The notes under the pieces were generated by a model. That model had not been told where the DNA came from and did not search any database. It saw only the letters and a program-made list of their open reading frames with translations. Made by a program: the position numbers and the translations under genes. Positions 10,681 through 17,995 of a stretch of 64,000 bases of DNA are shown piece by piece. The DNA lies in NCBI RefSeq assembly GCF_016745835.1, contig NZ_JAERVL010000015.1:62001-126000 (forward strand), written 5' to 3'. Position 1 is the first letter of the stretch; each line of letters starts with the position of its first letter. This stretch comes from Caldalkalibacillus salinus. GTDB lineage: Bacteria > Bacillota > Bacilli > Caldalkalibacillales > JCM-10596.

Positions 10681-11180
10681 TACAACCGCCTCTTCTCCAC
10701 TAGTTGATGCATATGCCCGGAATGGGCTTCACAGATGGCTACAGCCAATGCGTCTGCCACATCATCCGGTTTAGGTCTTTCTTTTAGATTTAATAACATA
10801 CGAACCATTTCCTGGACTTGCTTCTTTTCCGCTTGTCCATAGCCCACAACGGCCTGCTTGACTTGTAACGGTGTGTATTCCGTAATGGGAACTTCCGCTT
10901 CTTCAGCAGCTAAGAGCATGACGCCACGCGCTTGCCCAACGGTAAAGGCTGTCGTGACGTTACGGTTAAAATAAAGCTTTTCGATGCCCATAACATCGGG
11001 TTTATATTTATCAATCAGATGAGTCATTGCCTCATAAATCTGCTTTAACCTCGTTTCCGTTCTCAATCCTGCTTCAGTAACGATACTGCCATACTGTACA
11101 GGACGAAGCTGATGTCCCTGCTTCTCAACCACGCCAAAACCTACGATCGCAATACCAGGGTCGATTCCTAATATTAGCAT
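10680..11180 (-). CDS. ruvC: Crossover junction endodeoxyribonuclease RuvC
   Basis: A 166-residue RNase H-fold resolvase that cuts Holliday junctions. The acidic catalytic set is present: D7 (GIDPG), E67 (MGIEKLYF), D140 and D143 (KPDDVADALA). Start at 11180 (MLILGIDPG) is set by GGGAGA upstream; the longer frame adds five residues that the family lacks. B. subtilis uses RecU and has no ruvC, so a complete ruvCAB set is notable for a member of the Bacillales with this gene order. It is the first gene of the ruv unit. Confidence 0.95.
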   Translation of the reverse strand: MLILGIDPGIAIVGFGVVEKQGHQLRPVQYGSIVTEAGLRTETRLKQIYEAMTHLIDKYKPDVMGIEKLYFNRNVTTAFTVGQARGVMLLAAEEAEVPITEYTPLQVKQAVVGYGQAEKKQVQEMVRMLLNLKERPKPDDVADALAVAICEAHSGHMHQLVEKRRL

Positions 11181-11227
11181 GCTTTTCTCTCCCATTTCAC
11201 GAACATATATTTCCTATATCTTCACAC

Positions 11228-11256
11228 ATTTTACCACAGAGACAGAAGAGTGAAAA
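11228..11256 (-). promoter_or_regulatory. Candidate sigma-A promoter for ruvC
   Basis: Read leftward, TTTTCA (11251-11256) and TAAAAT (11228-11233) are separated by 17 bases, about 45 bases upstream of the ruvC start and just after the bofC terminator. The -35 match is only fair. Confidence 0.4.
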
Positions 11257-11272
11257 GCAAGTGATTGCAACG

Positions 11273-11302
11273 AAAAAAAGACCACAGCATGAACTGTAGT
11301 CT
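11273..11302 (-). terminator. Terminator after bofC
   Basis: A 9-bp stem (11279-11287 with 11294-11302, one G-T pair) with a 6-base loop is followed on the leftward strand by a run of seven T. It separates bofC from the ruvC unit. Confidence 0.85.
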
Positions 11303-11367
11303 ATTAACATCGTTATTGACATGTGAAGACTTATTTAAGACCATTCTTCATTTAACTAAAGCTACGA

Positions 11368-11961
11368 TCACTGTTCTGCAAATGGACTATAGGTGGATAG
11401 GACACCTAAGTATTCTTCCATACTCTCAATTCTAATGCCTTGAATCAGCGTTTCTACTTCTTCTTGTGGTAAAAGGGACTCTAACTTTTTGGTATCAATT
11501 CTGAAAAAGGTTTGAATCACTTTGTTGTCTGACGGTGGCCCTTCAAAAATCGTGAGCACACCGTCCTGGTCTATTCCGAAGTAACCTGTCTCTTTACAGC
11601 GCTCTGAAAGATCATCACTTACTTCTCGACCTAGTACATAGTGCCCGCCATTACGCTCTAATACTTTCCATCTATAACCGTGTTCCGTCAACCAGTCCTC
11701 CATCTCTCGCTGATGGTGGAATTGTAGCTTCTCCGTTTCCACCCCACAGACATAATGAGTCTGTAGGGTGATGGTAAACTGTTGGGTTGACGCTGCAGCT
11801 TGTTGTTGTATGTCTATATTTTCCTTAACAGCAAGGCTCGGTGTTGTACTAATGGAAGTAAGGTGAAAACCATTGATAAGAAAAAACATAATGCTACCGA
11901 TGGCCACTAAACTTTTGGCTCTTCTTAACATTTTTCTGAGTCTTCTCAGTAAACGAGACAT
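11368..11961 (-). CDS. bofC: Forespore regulator BofC (sigma-K checkpoint)
   Basis: A 197-residue secreted forespore protein. After an N-terminal hydrophobic anchor (about residues 18-35) it has the BofC_N region (LQTHYVCGVETEKL) and the C-terminal domain signature ETGYFGIDQDGVLTIFEGPP. In B. subtilis BofC restrains the SpoIVB protease so that pro-sigma-K processing by SpoIVFB waits for forespore signalling; spoIVFA and spoIVFB are also in this window. The ribosome site AAAGGGG is 8 bases before the ATG and lies in a hairpin arm. A forespore-type promoter is embedded upstream. Confidence 0.88.
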   Translation of the reverse strand: MSRLLRRLRKMLRRAKSLVAIGSIMFFLINGFHLTSISTTPSLAVKENIDIQQQAAASTQQFTITLQTHYVCGVETEKLQFHHQREMEDWLTEHGYRWKVLERNGGHYVLGREVSDDLSERCKETGYFGIDQDGVLTIFEGPPSDNKVIQTFFRIDTKKLESLLPQEEVETLIQGIRIESMEEYLGVLSTYSPFAEQ

Positions 11962-11967
11962 CTCAAA

Positions 11968-12025
11968 AACCCCTTTTATACTGGAATTTTTGTTTTAGTA
12001 TTTCCAGCAGCAAGGGGGTTATGCA
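11968..12025 (-). promoter_or_regulatory. bofC leader: SD-containing hairpin with embedded sigma-G/F-type promoter
   Basis: The leftward RNA can fold AACCCCCTT (12020-12012) with AAGGGGTT (11975-11968), plus an inner CTGGAA (12007-12002)/TTCCAG (11986-11981) stem. The tail TTTTT makes it look like the yebC terminator, but the GGGG is also the bofC ribosome site. A -35-like TGCATA (12020-12025), 17 bases, and AATACTA (11996-12002) fit the sigma-G pattern. The expected start near 11989 is downstream of both 5' arms. Transcripts from this promoter would therefore expose the SD, while yebC readthrough would hide it. Promoter activity is inferred. Confidence 0.6.
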
Positions 12026-12035
12026 AAGACAATTT

Positions 12036-12794
12036 TTAGTTGTGGCTCAAGCGCTCCACCGTTTCATTATCCATCTCTACATTGGAATAAACGTTTTGAA
12101 CATCATCGTTATCTTCTAGTGCATCAATCAATTTAAGCATTTGCTCCGCATCTTCGCCATGTAGTGCGACGTATGTGGCAGGAACCATCGTGATTTCACT
12201 CGAGTCAAAGGAAACCCCTTGGGCTTCTAATCCTTCTTTAACCTCCTCATAAGCTTGAGGTGTGGTATATATTTCAAACGATGATTCGTCATCTGTGATA
12301 TCCTCTGCTCCTGCTTCTAAGGCTTCTAACATCACCTCTTCTTCACTTAACGGGCTGTCCGACTTCGTAAAGCTAAGGACCCCTTTGCGCTCAAATAAGT
12401 ATGACACACACCCTGTTTCGCCCAAATTCCCACTATTTTTGTTAAATATGTGACGGATATCTGCTGCAGACCGATTGCGGTTATCTGTTAATGCTTCAAC
12501 CATGACAGCAACCCCACCTGGTCCATAACCCTCATATAGTATTTCTTCGTATTGAACCCCATCTACGTCGCCGAGTGCTTTTTTTATGGTTCTGTCTATA
12601 TTGTCATTAGGCATGTTGGCCTCTTTTGCTTTTTGTAAGGCTAACCTTAATCGTGTATTCGTTGTGGTATCGTCTCCCCCGCTACGAACTGAAGCAAATA
12701 TTTCCTTTGAGATCTTTGTGAATACCTTTGCTCTTCTGGCATCTTGCCGTCCTTTACGGTGCTGTATATTCTTCCATTTAGAATGACCTGCCAC
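12036..12794 (-). CDS. yebC: YebC/PmpR-family protein (YrbC)
   Basis: A 252-residue protein starting with the invariant family N-terminus AGHSKWKNIQHRK, with NMPNDNIDRTIKKA and YGPGGVAVMVEALTDN further on. The family was annotated as transcriptional regulators; recent work on TACO1/YebC members supports a role in translation of difficult sequences. The start is GTG at 12794 with GGGAGGTGG 6 bases upstream. It lies between coxA and bofC, as in B. subtilis yrbC. Confidence 0.95.
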   Translation of the reverse strand: MAGHSKWKNIQHRKGRQDARRAKVFTKISKEIFASVRSGGDDTTTNTRLRLALQKAKEANMPNDNIDRTIKKALGDVDGVQYEEILYEGYGPGGVAVMVEALTDNRNRSAADIRHIFNKNSGNLGETGCVSYLFERKGVLSFTKSDSPLSEEEVMLEALEAGAEDITDDESSFEIYTTPQAYEEVKEGLEAQGVSFDSSEITMVPATYVALHGEDAEQMLKLIDALEDNDDVQNVYSNVEMDNETVERLSHN

Positions 12795-12880
12795 GTCATT
12801 CCACCTCCCAATGTGTAATCAATCACATACACAGTGTAGCACATTGTTTGGGGATCTCGGTAGGGGGCCTAAATCCATAC

Positions 12881-12907
12881 AAAAAAGCAGGCAAGGATCT
12901 GCCCGCT
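12881..12907 (-). terminator. Terminator after coxA
   Basis: An 8-bp stem (12886-12893 with 12900-12907, one G-T pair) has a 6-base loop and a run of six A to its left, giving a T tract for leftward transcripts. Confidence 0.82.
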
Positions 12908-12984
12908 TTTTGCATGAATATTTCTCAAGACACTCATGATAAATACTGGCTCGTTAATAAACGAATGATTCGTGGTGACATGTG

Positions 12985-13704
12985 TTATTGATTGCCTTCA
13001 CCAACAGATCGTCCAATATCTCTTAATAACCTTTGCATTTCTCTGCCTGTGTCTTCAATTGGACCATTTTGGTTCTGGTTCTGGTTTTGGTTACCCATAT
13101 TACCGAGGCGTCCAAAAATGTCAGCATCGTCGGTAATGTGAACCTGCTGCCCTCTCGTGTCTTGTTGCACTTCTTGTTCAACACGTTTCATCACTTCGTC
13201 TCTGTTACCGTTAGTCTCTACACCACAGACTACGTCATCACCATCAACCATGACACGAGCATCTTCTACACCAGGTACGGATAGAATTCTCTGCTCTAAG
13301 TCACGCGCCATTTCAGTATTTTCATTTCCGAAACGCATGTTGCCACGATTTAACCTGCTTGCATCCTGCATACGTGTGCCTTTTCCACCGCCGAGGAAAG
13401 CACCACCGCGGACACCATTGCCCATATTTCTTCTGTTATCGGTTCCTCTGTCTTCGTCACCGATCCGGCCAGCTAAGCCTCTGTATCGTGGGTCGGTGTA
13501 ATTTTGATCTCGCCCCATCAAACCTTGACGGTCACGTATGTCATTGGTCCCAATGGAACGATTGTCATTCTGATGCGTTCTCTCTTGATACTGTCCAGCA
13601 GAACGTAATCTCTGATCATCAGCTGCTCCTTGATCTCCAGGTGTACATGCCACCGTTGCACCCATGACGAGTGCAAGTGTTAGTCCTAATGCTGTTTTTT
13701 TCAT
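12985..13704 (-). CDS. coxA: YhcN/YlaJ-family sporulation lipoprotein (CoxA-like)
   Basis: A 239-residue lipoprotein. The signal peptide MKKTALGLTLALVMGATVAC ends in a lipobox cysteine at residue 20. The middle is rich in R, G, N and D, and the C-terminal YhcN domain carries the GVEDARVMVDGDDVVCGVET motif, followed by an NQNQNQNQN run. B. subtilis CoxA (YrbB) is a spore cortex protein encoded next to safA, so position supports the name. The SD GGGGGG lies inside a hairpin arm upstream. Confidence 0.82.
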   Translation of the reverse strand: MKKTALGLTLALVMGATVACTPGDQGAADDQRLRSAGQYQERTHQNDNRSIGTNDIRDRQGLMGRDQNYTDPRYRGLAGRIGDEDRGTDNRRNMGNGVRGGAFLGGGKGTRMQDASRLNRGNMRFGNENTEMARDLEQRILSVPGVEDARVMVDGDDVVCGVETNGNRDEVMKRVEQEVQQDTRGQQVHITDDADIFGRLGNMGNQNQNQNQNGPIEDTGREMQRLLRDIGRSVGEGNQ

Positions 13705-13709
13705 TTAAT

Positions 13710-13754
13710 AAAAGCCCCCCTTCATCCTTATGTTGATGTTTTTGGAGGGCTTTT
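13710..13754 (-). promoter_or_regulatory. coxA leader hairpin overlapping the SD
   Basis: In the leftward RNA, AAAAGCCCUCC (13754-13744) pairs with GGGGGGCUUUU (13720-13710), 11 bp including one U-G pair. The U-rich 3' end makes it a terminator for the upstream CotS-like gene, while the G run is the only visible SD for coxA. I see no convincing sporulation promoter inside its loop. Confidence 0.6.
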
Positions 13755-13787
13755 AGTCGAGTTAAGATGTTCCTTCACTAGGTAATA

Positions 13788-14819
13788 TTATCTTTTAAGA
13801 AAAAAGCGATGCTGTAGATACTGTGTTTGGTACTGGTGTACAAACAACCGTCTTTTTTCCCAGTTCTGGTATAGCTGTTGAGATTGCTCCACTAACTGTT
13901 GAGGATGAAAAGTCACATGGGTATTCCATAGTCCTTTCCACTCTCGGAAGATGTCATGAGGAAAACATAACATTAACTGTAAAATAATCAATTGATTTAC
14001 CGACAGTGGGTTGATGGACATATATCTGGAAACAAACGCATCAGCTATGTCTTTACACCATCCATAATGGTCCAAAATACTTGTCATATATTGAGCAATG
14101 TCTAATAATTCTGTGGCATTAGCCATCCGATCATAATCGATTAAATAATAATGACGGTGACGCTGTACAAGCAAATTAGGTGTGAGTACGTCTAAATGGG
14201 CCACTTGACCTTTTCTCGATGCTTCTGCTTCTACCCCTCGCAGGTTGTGACTAGGTACGCACTGAAGGACCCATGTTCCCCATGCGAGTGCTTCCTCAAC
14301 ATAAGGGATGAGATCCTTCACAAATCCGTCCCTTCCTTCATTACTTTCAAGAAATTTATTGGCTTGTGTCACCCGATGAACCCATTGGTTTTCTAAGGAA
14401 GACATTTTGGGGGCTATTGGAGACACTGGTGTGACTTTCGCTTGCTTGTGAAAATCGGCGAGGAGCTCGATACCATCCATAACTTCATCCATCTGAGCAG
14501 GATTAACCGGACGCCCTTCAACTTTGGGAGCAACAGCGATAAATTGCTGATTAAAAGGTGTGCAGTACGCCTCATTCTCGTTTGGAATAAAGGGCACGAT
14601 ACCTGTCATTCCTCTTTGTAAGAAATGCTCTAGGCACTTGGCCTGCCACAGTAGATTCTCTTCGGAAGGAAAGAATTTGACTATATACGTCTGCTCTGAA
14701 CCAAGTGCTCTAATTTCATATACGCGACCGAGCTTGACGGCTTTAATGTTCATCGTGGTCAGATGATATGCCTGCTCTAACAACTCGAGTAACTTGGTTT
14801 CTAAAGCTAAGACACTCAA
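13788..14819 (-). CDS. CotS-family spore coat protein (kinase-like fold)
   Basis: A 343-residue protein of the aminoglycoside-phosphotransferase-like fold found in CotS, CotI, YutH and YsxE. Kinase-type motifs survive: an ATP-lobe lysine (YIVKFFPSEEN), the catalytic-loop-like VAHLDVLTPNLLV and LIDYDRM. Members coat the spore, and some are thought to phosphorylate coat proteins. The start is TTG at 14819 with AAGGGGG 7 bases upstream. The gene sits between safA and coxA, where B. subtilis has no such gene, so it is a paralogue inserted in a coat cluster. The SD is again in a hairpin. Confidence 0.78.
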   Translation of the reverse strand: MSVLALETKLLELLEQAYHLTTMNIKAVKLGRVYEIRALGSEQTYIVKFFPSEENLLWQAKCLEHFLQRGMTGIVPFIPNENEAYCTPFNQQFIAVAPKVEGRPVNPAQMDEVMDGIELLADFHKQAKVTPVSPIAPKMSSLENQWVHRVTQANKFLESNEGRDGFVKDLIPYVEEALAWGTWVLQCVPSHNLRGVEAEASRKGQVAHLDVLTPNLLVQRHRHYYLIDYDRMANATELLDIAQYMTSILDHYGWCKDIADAFVSRYMSINPLSVNQLIILQLMLCFPHDIFREWKGLWNTHVTFHPQQLVEQSQQLYQNWEKRRLFVHQYQTQYLQHRFFLKR

Positions 14820-14824
14820 GCCAT

Positions 14825-14876
14825 AGCCCCCTTCTACCTAAAAATTAGCCCATGTTCTTATCACATGCAAGGGACT
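14825..14876 (-). promoter_or_regulatory. CotS-like gene leader hairpin overlapping the SD
   Basis: AGUCCCUU (14876-14869) can pair with AAGGGGGCU (14833-14825) with one bulge and one wobble, enclosing a perfect CATGT/ACATG stem (14867-14863 with 14855-14851). The 3' arm contains the SD. There is no T tail, so it does not look like a terminator. It is weaker than the bofC and 28.1 kb examples. Confidence 0.4.
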
Positions 14877-14905
14877 TTTTTCACTTGTCGCGCTTGCTCG
14901 GATAA

Positions 14906-14934
14906 GAAGATATGGGCCAATATTTACCACTGTT
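14906..14934 (-). promoter_or_regulatory. Candidate sigma-K promoter for the CotS-like gene
   Basis: Leftward AACA (14934-14931), 16 bases, then CATATCTTC (14914-14906) matches the sigma-K pattern mACm-N16-CATAnnnTA with one mismatch at the last base. It lies between safA and the gene, which suits a mother-cell coat protein. Confidence 0.4.
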
Positions 14935-14955
14935 AGTCATCTGGTTCATTCAATT

Positions 14956-15960
14956 TTACTGATCTGTAAATTCATCTCCTTGATCTACAGGTTCATAATA
15001 ATCTTCTCTTGCACAGCCGCAGTCCTTTTTCTTTTTGTGACCATATGGACTCGTTTTCCCATGGGTGGACATGCCACCGTAAGGAGATGGGTATCCTGGT
15101 GCACCGTATTCTGGACCTCCATAGGGTGAAGGTGCTCCTGCGCCATACCCATCACTACCATACGGAGACATCTGTGGCATTCCCATCGGTGACTGAACGC
15201 CCTGAACTTGCCCCGGTTGTGGCGTTCCGTACATCATACCGGGATACTGTCCATATTGCGGGCCTGGGCCATAAGGCTGCCCCATCCCGTGCGGACCCAT
15301 CCCGTGTGGGCTTGGTGGATAGGGTGGGCATGGGTGGTGAGACACATTAGGTTTTTGTGGTTTATAAGGCTTAGGCATTGCTTTGGGCTTTGCAGGTTGC
15401 ACTTTTTGAACCGGTAATGGTTTGTGATGGTGTTGGTGAGACACTTGTTTTTGATGTTGATCCATTTCTACAATGACCTGATTCACGATATCCGGTTTCT
15501 TTTGATCCATAATAGCATCTACAATACTTGGTAATTGCTGACTTACTAAGTCTTTTACCATTTGTTGAATATCATCTAATTTTCCAAGGTCAGGCTTAGG
15601 TAGATCAAATTTATCCTTCTTGGGTGTTTCTTTCTTTGGTAATTCTTTTGGCACTTCTTTTTTTGGTAATTCTTTAGGGATGTCTTTTTTTGGTAATTCT
15701 TTAGGGATGTCTTTTTTCGGCAGCTGAGCCTTGGGTAACTCCTTTTTCGGTAGATCTTTTTTCGGTAACTCTTTCTTTGGCAATTCCTTTTTGGTTTTCG
15801 CTTGCACAGCGGAACTCGGAATTTTAATTTTCATTCCGGGCATAATCATATCTGGATTTGTTAATTGCGGGTTTGCCGCTTTCAACTCGTCAAAATCAAC
15901 ACCATACTGCTCTGCAAGCTTCCATAGGGTATCACCTTTTTGTACTGTGTGAATTTTCAC
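14956..15960 (-). CDS. safA: Spore coat assembly protein SafA
   Basis: A 334-residue protein with an N-terminal LysM domain (KIHTVQKGDTLWKLAEQYG, residues 2-48). A lysine/proline repeat block follows (residues 57-117), then a helical stretch, and a C-terminal half rich in Pro, Gly, Tyr, Met and Gln ending in a Cys-containing KKKDCGCAREDYYEP tail. SafA is the inner-coat morphogenetic protein that interacts with SpoVID, also in this window. The start is GTG at 15960 with GGGGAGGT 9 bases upstream, itself in a hairpin. The tail composition resembles other Bacillales SafA proteins. Confidence 0.88.
   Translation of the reverse strand: MKIHTVQKGDTLWKLAEQYGVDFDELKAANPQLTNPDMIMPGMKIKIPSSAVQAKTKKELPKKELPKKDLPKKELPKAQLPKKDIPKELPKKDIPKELPKKEVPKELPKKETPKKDKFDLPKPDLGKLDDIQQMVKDLVSQQLPSIVDAIMDQKKPDIVNQVIVEMDQHQKQVSHQHHHKPLPVQKVQPAKPKAMPKPYKPQKPNVSHHPCPPYPPSPHGMGPHGMGQPYGPGPQYGQYPGMMYGTPQPGQVQGVQSPMGMPQMSPYGSDGYGAGAPSPYGGPEYGAPGYPSPYGGMSTHGKTSPYGHKKKKDCGCAREDYYEPVDQGDEFTDQ
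15610..15792 (-). repeat. In-gene KKELP-type repeat array of safA
   Basis: Codons 57-117 encode about a dozen imperfect copies of a 5-7-residue unit (KKELP, KKDLP, KKDIPKELP). The DNA repeats as near-identical units of about 15 and 24 bases, for example two copies of a TTTTTTGGTAATTCTTTAGG-like unit, which suggests expansion by slippage. Confidence 0.85.
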
Positions 15961-15969
15961 TTTGTGATT

Positions 15970-16015
15970 ACCTCCCCTTAAAACATAAGTCCCTATATCT
16001 TATGCCTAGGGAGGT
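15970..16015 (-). promoter_or_regulatory. safA leader hairpin sequestering the SD
   Basis: ACCTCCC (16015-16009) is an exact complement of the SD GGGAGGT (15976-15970), and an inner perfect CATAAG/CTTATG stem (16004-15999 with 15989-15984) brings them together. No T tail follows, so it is not a terminator. A sigma-K-like -10, CATAAGATA (16004-15996), lies in the 5' half, and a start about 7 bases later would remove both 5' arms. No convincing -35 was seen. Confidence 0.55.
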
Positions 16016-16022
16016 CATTTGC

Positions 16023-16901
16023 TCATATTTTTTTAATAAAAGAAGGATAACTTCCTAGAAAGTGAACATCACAACCTAGTGCGTCAATCTCTGCTAAGGC
16101 ACCGGGTAGTAAAACTTCATCCATGGCATGATCAACATCAAGGAAAAAGTAGTATGATCCTAAACCTTTTTTGGTTGGCCTTGATTCTATCCTTGTTAAG
16201 TTTAGTTTTCTCCAAGAAAAAGCAGCCAGTACTTGATATAATGCGCCAGGGTAATCTTCGGGTAGAGTGATGAGCAAGGAACTCTTATAAGACGCTTGAT
16301 GCTCTTCTGCCGTGACCCACTTTTCTTTTCCGGCTAGCACAAAACGCGTATAGTTGTTACCGTAGTCCTGTATATCCTCATGTAAAATCTTCAAGTCGTT
16401 CATTGAAGCTGCCCATCTATTACCGACAGCGACCGCTCGTTGATCGGAGTGACGACTGACCCACTCTGCAGCTTCTGCGGTGCTCTTCATATATTCCCAC
16501 TTCGCTTGAGGATAACGATCCTTCAGAAACTGCTGGCATTGAGCGACTGCGTGAGGGTGTGAATATATGGTGTTTATATCGTTTGGTGAACAGTCCTGTA
16601 AAGCGGGATGGCACATCACCACCTGTTGAATCGGCAAGTGCAGTTCTGCTTGAATGGTTAATTCAGGGTGCAAAGTAAACCAGTCTAAGGTCATATTAAC
16701 AGAACCTTCGATCGAATTTTCTATGGGGACAAAGGCGTAATCACACTTATCCTGCAGGCTATATTCTAAAGTATCTGGGATAGACGGGGCTGCAATAATA
16801 GAAGTTTCTCCCTTATTAGTCTGTTCATAAGCAAGCAGACTGTGTAATGCTTCTTCCGTGAATGTACCGTGCGGCCCTAAAAAGGCAATTGAGTATGACA
16901 A
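16023..16901 (-). CDS. pheA: Prephenate dehydratase
   Basis: A 292-residue enzyme making phenylpyruvate from prephenate. The two-lobed catalytic domain starts SYSIAFLGPHGTFTEEA and includes YTRFVLAG; the C-terminal ACT domain (about 200-280) has the Phe-binding ESRPTKKGLGSYYFFLD motif. The start is TTG at 16901 with AGGAGAG 7 bases upstream. A weak hairpin (ATCTCA/TGAGAT, 16977-16998) followed by a short T-rich stretch lies between thrB and pheA, so it may be partly separated from the threonine genes. Confidence 0.95.
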   Translation of the reverse strand: MSYSIAFLGPHGTFTEEALHSLLAYEQTNKGETSIIAAPSIPDTLEYSLQDKCDYAFVPIENSIEGSVNMTLDWFTLHPELTIQAELHLPIQQVVMCHPALQDCSPNDINTIYSHPHAVAQCQQFLKDRYPQAKWEYMKSTAEAAEWVSRHSDQRAVAVGNRWAASMNDLKILHEDIQDYGNNYTRFVLAGKEKWVTAEEHQASYKSSLLITLPEDYPGALYQVLAAFSWRKLNLTRIESRPTKKGLGSYYFFLDVDHAMDEVLLPGALAEIDALGCDVHFLGSYPSFIKKI

Positions 16902-17040
16902 TGCTCTTCTCTCCTATACATCTCTAGTTTCTATATCTCCTATCTCACAGAAATGATTTTTTGTATTGAAAAGATCATCTCATGTGTTGTTCTGAGATAA
17001 GTTTTATCTATCATACACGCTAAATGATCGTTTAAACAAG

Positions 17041-17991
17041 TCACTTTTTAGCTAATTGAGATAAAGTTTCTGATGTCGCGATCGCCCCTTGTCGATCAAT
17101 GTCCAGCTCGGTCACTCTGAGGCCATCATCCTGTGTTTTAAGATGATATTCCATTCTTTCTTTCACATCAGTGATTATAGATGATTGGGAGACGAGTGCC
17201 AACACAGTGGGGCCAGCACCGCTAATCATATAACCTAATAATCCATTTTGTTTCTCTTCGCTCATTAACGGAGCCAAACCTGATATGAGATCCGTTCGAT
17301 AAGGCTGGTGAAGACGATCCTGTAACCCCTCCTGCATCGCTCGCTCATCGGCTCTAAGGATCGCGGAGATGAGCAATCCAAATCGGCTGACATTATAAAT
17401 GACATCGTGTTTGTCGTAAGCCGACGGTAATATGCCCCGCGCTTCCTTCGTTGATAATGGATAGGAGGGAATGGCCGCAATCCATTTCCAATTTTCTGGA
17501 AAATGGAGTGTTTGATAACATACAGACCCTGTCGCTGGATCGATGGTACCCAGAAAAACGCCCCCGAATAAACTAGCTCCTACGTTGTCAGGGTGTCCTT
17601 CTTCTCTGGCAGCTAGATGTAGCAACTCTTGGTTTGTGAGTGGACCGTCTAACCATTCATTTGCTAATTTTAAGCCTGCCACATAGGCTGAAGCACTGCT
17701 TCCCAAACCGCGAGTGAGCGGGATATCTGACGTAACCGTGATATGCAAGGAAGGCAGGGGGCGCCCTACATACTCGTATACGTCAGTCATGGCTTTCCAA
17801 ATAAGATTATCCGTTGCACTGATATTCGCTTGCTGCAGTGCGTCCGTTTTCCATTCGAAGGACACGTGATCAGACGCCTGTGCCGTGACCGTCGTATACA
17901 GTTGAAAGGCGACGCCTATACTATCAAAACCTGAACCTAAGTTCGCCGTACTTGCTGGCACTCTTACTGTTATTGACCTATGTTCATTCAT
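17041..17991 (-). CDS. thrB: Homoserine kinase
   Basis: A 316-residue GHMP kinase. The N-terminal VRVPASTANLGSGFDSIGVAF and the ATP-binding PLTRGLGSSASAYVAGL are diagnostic, as is the C-terminal GYMISGAGPTVLAL motif. It phosphorylates homoserine to feed threonine synthase, whose gene ends four bases before this one starts. ATG follows GAGGTG. A hom-thrC-thrB operon is standard in Bacillales, but B. subtilis has it elsewhere. Confidence 0.96.
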   Translation of the reverse strand: MNEHRSITVRVPASTANLGSGFDSIGVAFQLYTTVTAQASDHVSFEWKTDALQQANISATDNLIWKAMTDVYEYVGRPLPSLHITVTSDIPLTRGLGSSASAYVAGLKLANEWLDGPLTNQELLHLAAREEGHPDNVGASLFGGVFLGTIDPATGSVCYQTLHFPENWKWIAAIPSYPLSTKEARGILPSAYDKHDVIYNVSRFGLLISAILRADERAMQEGLQDRLHQPYRTDLISGLAPLMSEEKQNGLLGYMISGAGPTVLALVSQSSIITDVKERMEYHLKTQDDGLRVTELDIDRQGAIATSETLSQLAKK

Positions 17992-17995
17992 GTTG

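Noticed and set aside
15009-15417. Rightward frames opposite safA
   Set aside because: Antisense shadows of the repetitive Pro/Gly-rich C-terminal half.
15610-15792. Possible CRISPR array
   Set aside because: The repeats are in-frame coding units without spacers of constant length; no cas genes occur.
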